A stretch of 21,640 nucleotides of DNA from JAJPIG01 sp035504735 (lineage in GTDB: Bacteria; Desulfobacterota; Binatia; Binatales; Binataceae), in assembly GCA_035504735.1 (NCBI GenBank), contig DATJRJ010000101.1, positions 1 to 21,640 on the forward strand, given 5' to 3'. This document shows, piece by piece, positions 14,393-21,640 of the stretch (positions within the stretch are counted from its first letter, which is position 1; each line of letters starts with the position of its first letter). Position numbers and translations under genes: made by a program. The notes below the pieces were generated by a model that worked only from the letters and a program-made list of their open reading frames with translations, made no database searches and was not told where the DNA came from.

Positions 14393-15659
14393 CGCCATCA
14401 TCCTCCGTAAGTGCCGAGATAATTTTAGGGTTGTCCGCCTGCATAATATAGATGCGCGAGTTGCCTTCGCGGGTCGAACTGAACGCAATGTAGCGGCCGT
14501 CGGGCGACCAAGACGGCGAAGTGCTGTTGCCGCCGGTGGTGAGCCGGGTCGGCGTGCCGCCGGCCGTGGGTATCACATAGATATCGAAACGGCCGCCCTC
14601 GCGGCTTTCGTAGGCGATTTTGCTCACATCGGGTGAGAAAGAGGGCGCCGTATTATAGCTGCCCTGATAGGTCACGCGGCGTGCTGTGCCGCCCGCGAGC
14701 GGCATCACGTAGATTTGCGGGCGCCCCGAACGATCGGAGCAGAAGGCGAGTTGTGTGCCGTCCGTTGAGATCGATGGATTGACGTTGATCGCATCCGTAT
14801 GGGTGAGTGCCCGGATCTGGTTGCCGGAACCGTCGAGCAGATAGAGATTGGTGTAGCCGTTCTTTTCGATTGCCGCCACGATCTCGTCGTCGGGCGTGAG
14901 CGCCCCGCCCACCATCCGCCCGCTACCGTTCTCGATTCTGACTTCGCGTTTGGCGGCGAGATCGACCACGTACAGCGCCGGCTCGTCGGTCTTATATGAA
15001 AGATAGATAAGATGCTTCGCGCTGTGGTCGAAACGCGGGAACAGGTTGATGGTTGGATTGTTGGTGATCTGGAACAGCCCATCGCCATCGAGATATGAGA
15101 CGTAGACCTCTTTGAAGCGGCCGCCGTGGGTCGAGACGAAAGCGAGCTTGGCATCGAACGGGCCGCGCACGCCGGTCACCGACTTCATCACGGCATCGGC
15201 GAAGCGCCGCGCCATCTCACGCACGTCGGCGGGCGAACCGACGAAGCGCTTACCCATCATGCGCTGCTGAGTGCTGACGGCGAACAGCATCGCGACCAGC
15301 GAAACCTGGGAGCCATTGACCTGGATGGAGCCCTTGACCAGGAAGTCGGCGTTGATCGAGCTCCAGTCGGCAAAATTGATTTGACCTACATCGATACCCG
15401 AACTCTGCGGGTTTTCGATATACGACTGCGAGTTGAGCACCTTGAAATAGCCCGACAACTCAAGGTTGCGCTTGAGCGTCGAGACAAAGCGCCCCGAGAG
15501 CCTTCCCTGGTCGTCACCGCCCAGATTCTTAAGCCCGGAAATCGCGATGTTCGAGACCCGTGTACCGCCGGTGATGAGCAGCTTGATCGGCTGGGCGGCT
15601 GCGGGCGCGCTTGAGCATGCGATTAAGATCAATACCAGTATAGGGATAAGCCGTCTCAT
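14352..15659 (-). CDS. tolB: Periplasmic beta-propeller protein TolB
   Basis: A 435-residue protein when started at 15659, where a typical signal peptide begins (MRRLIPILVLIL...); the frame also reaches 15695 with an ATG that has GAGG only two bases upstream. Cleavage is expected after APAAA, before QPIKLLIT. The stretch I-L-I-A-C14 could also be read as a lipobox. After the alpha/beta N-domain, the C-domain has repeated PD40/WD-type propeller blades (for example LAFCSDRSGRPQIYVMPLAG and SPSWSPDGRYIAFSSTR). TolB cycles between Pal and TolA to move Pal to division sites. The last 41 bases of the gene overlap pal. Confidence 0.94.
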   Translation of the reverse strand: MRRLIPILVLILIACSSAPAAAQPIKLLITGGTRVSNIAISGLKNLGGDDQGRLSGRFVSTLKRNLELSGYFKVLNSQSYIENPQSSGIDVGQINFADWSSINADFLVKGSIQVNGSQVSLVAMLFAVSTQQRMMGKRFVGSPADVREMARRFADAVMKSVTGVRGPFDAKLAFVSTHGGRFKEVYVSYLDGDGLFQITNNPTINLFPRFDHSAKHLIYLSYKTDEPALYVVDLAAKREVRIENGSGRMVGGALTPDDEIVAAIEKNGYTNLYLLDGSGNQIRALTHTDAINVNPSISTDGTQLAFCSDRSGRPQIYVMPLAGGTARRVTYQGSYNTAPSFSPDVSKIAYESREGGRFDIYVIPTAGGTPTRLTTGGNSTSPSWSPDGRYIAFSSTREGNSRIYIMQADNPKIISALTEDDGDDTTPAWSWWLGE

Positions 15660-15727
15660 GATTGCAGGACACCTGTCGTCGAAGAATCGAGCCATCGCCT
15701 CATCGCGCCGTTCGCCGCCCTTTGTAG

Positions 15728-16783
15728 CTAAGATTGCAAGTCACCTGGTTTGAACTCCGCCTCCACCCCCTGCTCGAACTGCGAACGATACTTCTCGGGC
15801 GGCGGCGGGAACGGCGCCGCGCGCCGGATCGCGCGCACCACCGAGTCGTCGAACGCAGCATCGCGCGAGCTCTCGAGTATCTTGACCCCGGTCAACTCGC
15901 CATTCTGGCCGATCGCGAAGAGCACCTCCGTGCTGAGATCATTATTTGCCCCCGGAAAACTCCATGCATCCTTGATTCGCTTCCTGATGGTCTCGTAGTA
16001 GAGCAGAAATTCCGGGTCCTTTTGAATCCCGGCGCTGCCGGTGCCCGGCCCGACGCCATAACCCTTGCCGCTGCTCCCGGTGCTGGCCACCACCGGACCG
16101 CCCTCCTCGGGCTTAGAAAGCTCGGGATTCTTTTCCTTGCTCGCTTCTGCCTTGAGCTCCTCGTGGATCTTTTGTAGCTGCCTACTCAGGTCGGGTGTCG
16201 GCTCCGCCTCCGCGACCATCACGTGCGGCTTGGGCGCGGCTTTGGGCGTGTTCCGTTCCCGATGACGGCGCGCGACGGTGGTCGGTACCGGAGTCGGCCG
16301 GCGATGAGGCCGCGGGGTAGGCCGTGGCGTTGCGCGAGGCCTGTGCCGGGGACGAGGGGTCGCGGTCGACGTCGGCTCGGGCGGAGGTGGCGGCGGAGTC
16401 GCCGTCGGCGTCGGGGTAGCGGTCGCCCGTTGCTCGTTGAGCGCGATGGCATTGGAATCGGGTTCGGTTTCGCGCGGTGGAATGATCATCGACGGCGATT
16501 TCTGCTGCTCCGGTGGTGGCTCGCGCCGCGCGCTCTTTTTGTGGAGCGGTGGCAGCCGATGCGTTCCGAGGTCGCCGGCGGGCAGGTTATTTAGAATCTG
16601 TACGGTATAGGCAGGCGGCTCGGCCGGGCTCTCGCGCAGAAACTGTGGCAATACGAAGAGCAACAGCACCACCAGCCCCGCATGGACCAGCGCCGAGGCC
16701 GATATCGCTGCGAAATAACCCAGCCGCTGCCGGCCGCCGTTAAGGTCCGGGCGTGCCACTGGTGCGTTCGCCCGGCGCGCCAC
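15728..16783 (-). CDS. tolA: TolA-like energy-transducing protein with Pro/Thr/Arg-rich central region
   Basis: A 351-residue inner-membrane protein starting with GTG at 16783 (an alternative GTG at 16759 is possible). One transmembrane helix spans residues 23-46 and contains S30-x3-H34, the conserved TolA/TonB helix motif that contacts TolQ. A central periplasmic region (about 88-190) is filled with Pro, Thr and Arg (TATPTPTATP, six consecutive prolines, RPTPRPHRRP). A short charged helix follows at 198-218. The C-terminal TonB/TolA domain occupies 258-347 (IRKRIKDAWSFPG...VKILESS...AIRRAAPFPPPPEKY). E. coli TolA instead uses a long Ala/Lys helix as spacer. The protein carries proton-motive force to TolB/Pal. 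The start overlaps tolR by 44 nt. Confidence 0.9.
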   Translation of the reverse strand: MARRANAPVARPDLNGGRQRLGYFAAISASALVHAGLVVLLLFVLPQFLRESPAEPPAYTVQILNNLPAGDLGTHRLPPLHKKSARREPPPEQQKSPSMIIPPRETEPDSNAIALNEQRATATPTPTATPPPPPPEPTSTATPRPRHRPRATPRPTPRPHRRPTPVPTTVARRHRERNTPKAAPKPHVMVAEAEPTPDLSRQLQKIHEELKAEASKEKNPELSKPEEGGPVVASTGSSGKGYGVGPGTGSAGIQKDPEFLLYYETIRKRIKDAWSFPGANNDLSTEVLFAIGQNGELTGVKILESSRDAAFDDSVVRAIRRAAPFPPPPEKYRSQFEQGVEAEFKPGDLQS

Positions 16784-17201
16784 CCGATTCGTCCGCCGCC
16801 GGCATCTCGGTCACCAGGCCGACCTTATCGATTCCGGCCGCCTTGATGGCAGCCATCGTCGATACCACATCACCGTAGGCGACACTCTGGTCGGCGCGGA
16901 TGAAGACTTCGCGGTCGGGACGCTCTTTAGCGATCGCGCGCAGCTTTTCGCTCAGCTCATCGCGTGTCATGCGGGTATCGTTCAGATAGATCCCGTTGTT
17001 GCGGGTGACCGAGACCACGAATTGCTCTTCCTTGCCGGGCAGACCTTCGGCCTTGACCCGCGGCAGCGCGACCTGCACGCCCTGCTGGATGATCGGCGCG
17101 GTGACCATGAAGATCAGCAGCAGCACCAGCATCACGTCGACCAGCGGCGTGACGTTGATCTGTGAAACCAGTTGGCCGCGTTGTCCGGGTTCAAACGCCA
17201 T
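16740..17201 (-). CDS. tolR: TolR, ExbD-family proton-channel subunit
   Basis: A 153-residue protein with the ExbD/TolR signature INVTPLVDVMLVLLLIFMV at residues 15-33. The proton-carrying Asp is D22 in the single transmembrane helix. The periplasmic domain (residues 38-138) reads GVQVALPRVKAEGLP...IRADQSVAYGDVVSTMAAIKAAGI, as usual. The C-terminus is rich in Gly, Ser and Pro, longer than typical. With TolQ it forms the stator that harnesses the proton gradient for TolA. It follows tolQ by 11 nt and overlaps tolA by 44 nt. Confidence 0.95.
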   Translation of the reverse strand: MAFEPGQRGQLVSQINVTPLVDVMLVLLLIFMVTAPIIQQGVQVALPRVKAEGLPGKEEQFVVSVTRNNGIYLNDTRMTRDELSEKLRAIAKERPDREVFIRADQSVAYGDVVSTMAAIKAAGIDKVGLVTEMPAADESGGAPGERTSGTPGP

Positions 17202-17212
17202 CGCGCAACCGC

Positions 17213-17920
17213 CTACGAAAGGAAATGACGTTCCGCGATGTTAAGGAATTCAGAGACGAAATTGCCCATCTCGATATCCAACTCGCGAACCTTGGCGTTG
17301 AGATGATTGTAAAAGGCCTGCGCGGGAATAGCTGCGATTAGTCCGGCCAGCGTGGTGATCAAGGCCTCGGCGATGCCGGGTGCGACCGCCTGGATATTCG
17401 AGGTATGAGCCGCCGACAGTCCCATGAAGGCCGTCATGATGCCCCAGACTGTGCCGAGCAGCCCGATAAATGGGCAGGTCGAGGCGGTGGTGGCGAGAAA
17501 CGGCAGGCCGGCCTCGAGCTTGGTTAACTCGACGTTCTGCTGGCGCTTCATCGCGCGACTGACATTCTCGACGCCGCCGAGATCGGTCGAAAAGCCGCTC
17601 TCGGCGCCGACCGCCTGGCGCTTGGCGCGCGTAAGCTGCAGCAATTCCTGGTAGCCAGCGCGGAAGACTTGCGCGACGGGGCTGCGCTTAAGCCCGACGC
17701 TGGCGGTATGGATCGCGGCGAGATTCTTGGATTCCCAGAAAATTGCGATGAATCGCTCGGACTCACGCCGCGCGTAGGAAATCTGACCAAACTTGTAGAG
17801 GATGATGCCCCAGCTTACGACCGAGAAGAAAACCAGCAGCGCCAGAATCCCCTGCACGAAGAGACCCGTGCCGAGAATCAGGTCCGTCACGCCCGCCCCA
17901 CCGCTAAGCTCATGAACCAT
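17213..17920 (-). CDS. tolQ: TolQ, ExbB-family proton-channel subunit
   Basis: A 235-residue inner-membrane protein with three transmembrane helices (about 18-40, 139-165, 183-205). Helix 2 has the PFIGLLGTVWGIMTAF signature (T157) and helix 3 EALITTLAGLIAAIPA (T189/T190), the polar Thr pair lining the proton path. The large cytoplasmic loop and length match TolQ. It heads the tol-pal operon; a strong -10 lies about 29 nt upstream. The ribosome site is weak. Confidence 0.95.
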   Translation of the reverse strand: MVHELSGGAGVTDLILGTGLFVQGILALLVFFSVVSWGIILYKFGQISYARRESERFIAIFWESKNLAAIHTASVGLKRSPVAQVFRAGYQELLQLTRAKRQAVGAESGFSTDLGGVENVSRAMKRQQNVELTKLEAGLPFLATTASTCPFIGLLGTVWGIMTAFMGLSAAHTSNIQAVAPGIAEALITTLAGLIAAIPAQAFYNHLNAKVRELDIEMGNFVSEFLNIAERHFLS

Positions 17921-17948
17921 AAATCCCGCTCAGCCCAAAACGTCTTTA

Positions 17949-17977
17949 ATTATACGGATTCGCCGCCGATCTGAAAC
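17949..17977 (-). promoter_or_regulatory. Promoter of the tolQRAB-pal-cpoB operon
   Basis: Read on the minus strand: GTTTCA (17972-17977), a 17-bp spacer, then TATAAT (17949-17954), a perfect -10. Transcription would start about 20 nt before the tolQ ATG at 17920. The divergent Rieske oxygenase promoter lies about 50 nt away. Confidence 0.6.
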
Positions 17978-17998
17978 AGCCTGCCGGAAGCTGCAGAT

Positions 17999-18032
17999 TT
18001 GCGGTATAGGCCGCGGCTCGTCTATAAGACGA
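17999..18032 (+). promoter_or_regulatory. Candidate promoter with palindromic operator for the VanA-like oxygenase
   Basis: TTGCGG (17999-18004), an 18-bp spacer and TATAAG (18023-18028) form a weak sigma70-like promoter. The -10 lies inside a perfect 6-bp inverted repeat with a 3-nt centre, TCGTCT-ATA-AGACGA (18018-18032). A repressor bound to this palindrome would block the -10. Inferred by eye. Confidence 0.38.
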
Positions 18033-18088
18033 ACATTGTCCGACTCTGATTCCCTCGCAGCGGATAGTCGTCAGCGTGGAGATCGATC

Positions 18089-19132
18089 ATGTTCCTGCGC
18101 AACTACTGGTATGTGGCGGCGTTCAGCGACGAAGTGCGCGACGAGCCGCTCGGACGCACGATCCTGAACCAGCCGGTGGCGCTTTTCCGCACCCGCGGCG
18201 GAAAGATCGCTGCACTCGATGATCGCTGCGCGCATCGGCTGATGCCGCTCTCCAAGGGCTGGCTCGATAACGAAATGCTGGTCTGCTGCTACCATGGGCT
18301 CGGCTACGACGCTTCTGGAGCTTGCGTGCGCGTTCCCGGCCGGGACAAGGCGCCCGCAGGCATCGCCGTGCGCAGCTATCCGGTAGTGGAACGTTACGGC
18401 GCCATCTGGCTCTGGATGGGTGATGCGGAACTCGCGGACCCCGCCAAAATCCTCAATTGCAGCCTGATGGAGCCGGCTGGCAGCAACGGCAGCCGGGTCT
18501 ATCTCTACGTGAAAGCCAATTACATGTTCATCAATGACAACCTTTGCGATCTGCTCCACGTCGCCTTCCTGCACAACGCCGCGCGCAAGAACTCCTCGAG
18601 CATCGGCAACACCCTGATGGAAAACGGCAAGCTCGAGGTGGGCCAGAAGGGCGATCGCATCTTCGCCGATTGGATTTGGACCAATGTTCCGACCCCGCCG
18701 ACCTGGCGGCGGCTAGGCGGCATCGGCGAGCGGGCCGACGGCTGGATTCTCTCGACCTTCATCGCGCCGTCTTTTTTGATCAATCCGATCGGTTTTGCTG
18801 AGGCCGGCGCGGGTGGAATCGATAGCCCACTCCCGCAGGGCCACGGCAAGTTCAGCTTCACGCTCTATCAGTGCATCACGCCCGAGACCGAGCGCACCAC
18901 CCATTTCTTCAAGCTGATGGCCCACGACTGGACGCCCGAGATGGCGGCGCAGGGGGTCGATCTGATCAAAACCGTGAATGCCGAGGACATCTGGGCGATG
19001 GAGCTACAGCAACAGGCGCTCGATCGCGACCCGGGCGCGCCGATGCATGCGATTCCCACCGATGGCGGCGTAATCAGGATGCGGCGGTTGATGGAGCGCT
19101 TGTTGAAGGAAGAAGCTTCCGGTTTGAGCTGA
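18089..19132 (+). CDS. Rieske [2Fe-2S] non-heme iron oxygenase, VanA/phthalate-type (O-demethylase-like)
   Basis: A 347-residue protein with GGAG seven bases before the ATG. The N-terminus FLRNYWYVAAFSDEV is typical of vanillate O-demethylase oxygenase and relatives. The Rieske cluster ligands are C47-x-H49 and C66-x2-H69 (VCCYHGLGYD). The mononuclear iron motif is D154-x2-H157-x4-H162 (NLCDLLHVAFLH), with a likely acidic ligand in NAEDIWAMELQQQAL. All are intact. Such enzymes demethylate methoxy-aromatics or hydroxylate aromatic acids as homotrimers, using electrons from a VanB-type reductase that is not in the window. It diverges from the tol operon and is followed by gap after 177 nt. It differs from the alpha subunit at 2587-3882, which needs a beta subunit. 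Confidence 0.9.
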   Translation: MFLRNYWYVAAFSDEVRDEPLGRTILNQPVALFRTRGGKIAALDDRCAHRLMPLSKGWLDNEMLVCCYHGLGYDASGACVRVPGRDKAPAGIAVRSYPVVERYGAIWLWMGDAELADPAKILNCSLMEPAGSNGSRVYLYVKANYMFINDNLCDLLHVAFLHNAARKNSSSIGNTLMENGKLEVGQKGDRIFADWIWTNVPTPPTWRRLGGIGERADGWILSTFIAPSFLINPIGFAEAGAGGIDSPLPQGHGKFSFTLYQCITPETERTTHFFKLMAHDWTPEMAAQGVDLIKTVNAEDIWAMELQQQALDRDPGAPMHAIPTDGGVIRMRRLMERLLKEEASGLS

Positions 19133-19309
19133 ACAATTCAGCATCTGCTTTCGATGCAGGCACCGGGTTGCCGCATCGCCTCCCAGACCTGGAGCCGCCT
19201 CACATCAGGCTTGGATTGTGCTAATCTTGCTTTCCGGGTTGGGCTTGGATGGCTTGGTTTGGTCTCAAGCCTACTCGGAGCTTCTCAAGGTTCAAGGAGG
19301 AACGGACCA

Positions 19310-20314
19310 GTGGCGGCCAGGATCGCTATCAATGGGTTCGGCCGGATTGGCCGGATGTTTCTGCGCGCAGCGCTCCACAACCAGGATTTGGAGGTCGTGG
19401 CAGTCAATGACATTACCAATGCCGCGACACTCGCCCATCTTCTGAAATATGACTCGGTCCACGGCACGCTCAGCCAGCAGGTCAAGGCCGAGGGCAATCA
19501 GATCATGATCGATGGCCACGCTATCACGGTGCTCGCGGAACGCGACCCGGCTAAGCTCCCGTGGTCGAAGATGGGCGTGCAGATAGTGGTCGAATCGACC
19601 GGACTCTTCACCAAACGCGAAAAGGCCGCCGCCCATCTGGAAGCCGGTGCGCGCAAGGTAATCATCAGCGCGCCGGGCGACAACGCCGATGTCACGCTCT
19701 GCATGGGCGTCAACCAGGAGGCCTACGATCCAAAGAAGCACCAGGTGATCTCCAACGCATCGTGCACCACCAATTGCCTGGCGCCGATCGCGAAGGTCCT
19801 GCACGAGAGTTTCGTGATCGTGCACGGTCTGATGACGACTGTTCACTCCTACACCGGCGATCAGAATCTGGTCGACGGGCCACATCACGATCTCCGCCGT
19901 GCGCGCGCCTCGGCGCTCTCGATGGTGCCGACTTCGACCGGCGCGGCCCGCGCTATCGGACTGGTGCTGCCGGCTCTCAAAGGCAAGCTCGACGGCGCCG
20001 CGATCCGGGTGCCGACGGCGAATGTTTCATTGGTCGATTTGACCGCGGTAGTCGATCGCGCGACCGACGTCGAAGGCGTAAACGGCGCGATGAAGGTGGC
20101 GGCCGCGGGTCCGCTCAAGGGCATCCTCGGCTACAGCGAGCTGCCGCTGGTCTCGGTGGATTTCAATGAGAATCCACACTCTTCGATTTTCGACGCGCCC
20201 CTGACCAAGGTAATCGACGGCAAGCTGATCAAGGTTTTCTCGTGGTACGACAACGAATGGGGGTACTCGTGCCGGCTGGCCGATGTGACCGCCTTTATCG
20301 CCTCGAAATTCTAA
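19310..20314 (+). CDS. gap: Type I glyceraldehyde-3-phosphate dehydrogenase
   Basis: A 334-residue glycolytic enzyme converting glyceraldehyde-3-phosphate, NAD+ and phosphate to 1,3-bisphosphoglycerate. The start is a GTG at 19310, set by AAGGAGG nine bases upstream and by the family N-terminus ARIAINGFGRIGR; the frame is open further upstream but not coding. NAD preference is indicated by D34 (AVNDITN). The catalytic C152 is in SNASCTTNC and H179 in TTVHSYTGDQ. The rest (HHDLRRARASALSMVPTSTG, NENPHSS, WYDNEWGYSCR) is normal. A weak -10 (GCTAAT) preceded by CTCACA at 17 bp can be seen about 90 nt upstream. It forms an operon with pgk, 37 nt downstream. Confidence 0.97.
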   Translation: MAARIAINGFGRIGRMFLRAALHNQDLEVVAVNDITNAATLAHLLKYDSVHGTLSQQVKAEGNQIMIDGHAITVLAERDPAKLPWSKMGVQIVVESTGLFTKREKAAAHLEAGARKVIISAPGDNADVTLCMGVNQEAYDPKKHQVISNASCTTNCLAPIAKVLHESFVIVHGLMTTVHSYTGDQNLVDGPHHDLRRARASALSMVPTSTGAARAIGLVLPALKGKLDGAAIRVPTANVSLVDLTAVVDRATDVEGVNGAMKVAAAGPLKGILGYSELPLVSVDFNENPHSSIFDAPLTKVIDGKLIKVFSWYDNEWGYSCRLADVTAFIASKF

Positions 20315-20351
20315 CCGGCGGACTGATGCCGGGGTCCGCGGTCAGGCCGTC

Positions 20352-21530
20352 ATGAGAATCATGCCGGTTTCCGAACTTGCGCTGGCGGGCCAGCGGGTGC
20401 TGGTGCGCTGCGATTTCAACGTTCCGCTGAAGGAAGGTGAAATCGCCGATCCCTCCCGTATCGACGCGAGCCTCGAAACGATTCGCTACATCTTGAGCCG
20501 CGGCGGCAGCGCGATCCTGTGCTCGCATCTGGGTCGTCCCAAGGAGCGCAGTCCCGAGTTGAGCCTGAAGCCGGTGGCGGCCTACCTCAGTCGGGTGCTG
20601 GAGCGCAAAGTCGCGCTGGCTCCCGATTGTATCGGCGAGGTGACGGGCCGGATGGTCGAGACGCTGCCGATGGGCGACGCGCTGCTACTCGAGAACCTAC
20701 GCTTCCATCCCGAGGAAGAGGCCAACGTGCCGGACTTCGCCCACGAGCTGGCGCGCGGCAAGAACGTCTATGTAAACGACGCCTTCGGCACGGCGCATCG
20801 AGCCCATGCCTCGACGGTTGGAGTGGTCGCGTTTATCCAGACGCGGGCGGCCGGGTTCCTGATGATGCGCGAGATCGAGGCCTTGCACGCCTTCACCGAG
20901 AATCCGGCGCGGCCGCTGGTCGCGATTCTCGGCGGCGCCAAGGTCTCGGACAAAATCGGCGTGATTCGGAATCTTCTCGGCAAGGTCGACGCGCTGCTGA
21001 TCGGCGGGGCGATGGCTTATACCTTTTTGAAGGCGCGCGGGATTGGGATCGGACGCTCGCGGGTCGAAGACGACAAGCTCGCACTCGCCCTGCAGTTGAT
21101 GAGCGATGCGGCCAATCGCCAGGTCGAGTTTGTGCTGCCGATCGACCACCTGGTGGCATCGGCTCCCGAAGCCGGCGCGACGCCGCAAGCCGTGGCGCAG
21201 ATTCCACCCGACATGATGGCGCTCGATATCGGGCCGCGCACCATCGACGAGTTCTGCAAGCATCTCGCCGCGGCCCGCACTGTCATCTGGAACGGGCCGC
21301 TGGGCTTTTTCGAACTTCCCGCCTTCGCCCAGGGCACGCTCAAAGTCGGAGAGGCGATTGCCAATCATGAAGGGCTCAAGAGCCTGATCGGCGGGGGCGA
21401 CACGGCCGCCGCGCTGGCCGGTGCGCCGTGGGCGCATCGCTTTACGCACATTTCGACCGGTGGCGGAGCGACGCTGGAGTATCTAGAAGGGCTGGAACTA
21501 CCCGGCATCAAGGCTCTCGAATGCCCATAA
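20352..21530 (+). CDS. pgk: Phosphoglycerate kinase
   Basis: A 392-residue cytoplasmic kinase that makes ATP from 1,3-bisphosphoglycerate. Substrate-binding motifs of the N-domain are RCDFNVP (D21, N23), R37 in SRIDAS, and SHLGRPK (H59-K64). LENLRFHPEEE and the hinge segment VNDAFGTAHRAHAST follow, then ILGGAKVSDKI, and the nucleotide-binding GGGDTAAAL near the C-terminus. The length is typical. The ATG at 20352 has AGG five bases upstream; an in-frame ATG at 20361 is possible. A tpiA gene often follows gap-pgk, but none is recognised in the remaining 110 bases. Confidence 0.97.
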   Translation: MRIMPVSELALAGQRVLVRCDFNVPLKEGEIADPSRIDASLETIRYILSRGGSAILCSHLGRPKERSPELSLKPVAAYLSRVLERKVALAPDCIGEVTGRMVETLPMGDALLLENLRFHPEEEANVPDFAHELARGKNVYVNDAFGTAHRAHASTVGVVAFIQTRAAGFLMMREIEALHAFTENPARPLVAILGGAKVSDKIGVIRNLLGKVDALLIGGAMAYTFLKARGIGIGRSRVEDDKLALALQLMSDAANRQVEFVLPIDHLVASAPEAGATPQAVAQIPPDMMALDIGPRTIDEFCKHLAAARTVIWNGPLGFFELPAFAQGTLKVGEAIANHEGLKSLIGGGDTAAALAGAPWAHRFTHISTGGGATLEYLEGLELPGIKALECP

Positions 21531-21640
21531 AAGAATGGCTTCGGCCGGAGATCGTGTCGGCATGGTTGGCTTCATATCGATTACAACGAGCCGGAAGCCT
21601 ATAGTTGGAACCCCGGCGGTTCTAGCTGCGGCTGTCTGCT

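Noticed and set aside
19137..19160. Small hairpin GCATC...GATGC after the VanA-like gene
   Set aside because: Only 5 bp with no T-run; too weak to call a terminator.
19154..19309. N-terminal extension of GAPDH
   Set aside because: AAGGAGG before the GTG at 19310 and the family N-terminus ARIAINGFG set the start; upstream residues are untranslated leader.
21489..21638. Minus-strand frame entering from the right edge with a GFRLV segment
   Set aside because: It ends inside pgk, overlapping its 3' end, and the short match to formylglycine-enzyme-like C-termini is too weak to support a gene.
21535..21640. Possible tpiA start after pgk (residues RKPIVG visible)
   Set aside because: The following residues do not read as the TpiA N-terminus (A-G-N-W-K-M missing) and there is no clear ribosome site.
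1..21640. Search for tRNA, rRNA, CRISPR, transposase, prophage and toxin-antitoxin genes
   Set aside because: No cloverleaf, repeat-spacer array, integrase/transposase motif or antitoxin-like pair could be recognised on either strand.

Overview
The window is GC-rich, densely coded chromosomal DNA from a Gram-negative (diderm) bacterium. The evidence for two membranes is a complete tolQ-tolR-tolA-tolB-pal-cpoB cluster with two predicted outer-membrane lipoproteins. The combination of a dinB/heme cluster, ring-hydroxylating Rieske enzymes and several small secreted proteins of unknown family suggests an uncultivated soil or groundwater lineage, such as Binatota or another former deltaproteobacterial group. 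That placement is inference. No insertion sequence, prophage, CRISPR array, tRNA or rRNA was seen.

Left end (1-976, + strand): the 3' end of a secreted cysteine-containing protein, then a 95-residue exported protein extremely rich in His and Trp, closed by a strong 12-bp hairpin at 922-970 shared with the converging operon. 977-3882 (- strand): a three-gene catabolic operon encoding a Rieske dioxygenase alpha subunit, its beta subunit (ATGA overlap) and a tandemly duplicated VOC metalloenzyme. 3883-4258 has no gene but holds a 46-nt hairpin. A 63-residue two-helix membrane protein follows (+).

4487-10387 (- strand): a probable operon transcribed as metE-core-like, hemE, hemH, hemY/hemG, dinB. 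The order hemE-hemH-hemY and the HemH sequence resemble the coproporphyrin-dependent heme branch rather than the classical proteobacterial protoporphyrin branch. 10506-11800 (+ strand): a 115-residue membrane-anchored protein of unknown function and an exported SAM-methyltransferase-fold protein (COG4798-like).

11820-17920 (- strand): the Tol-Pal envelope machine transcribed tolQ-R-A-B-pal-cpoB, with ribF (FMN/FAD synthesis) 63 nt behind it. tolR/tolA and tolB/pal overlap by tens of bases, so this is one tight transcription unit. A good sigma70-type promoter lies in front of tolQ. Its divergent neighbour (18089-19132, +) is a VanA-like Rieske oxygenase without a reductase, whose presumed -10 lies inside a small palindrome. 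The window ends with the glycolytic pair gap-pgk; the last 110 bases contain no gene I can support.

The most interesting items are the His/Trp-rich exported protein, the double H/E/H/E VOC protein attached to a dioxygenase, the CPD-like heme cluster headed by a MetE-core paralogue, the exported methyltransferase, and the unnamed 115-residue membrane-anchored protein. I found no clear defence or mobile system.
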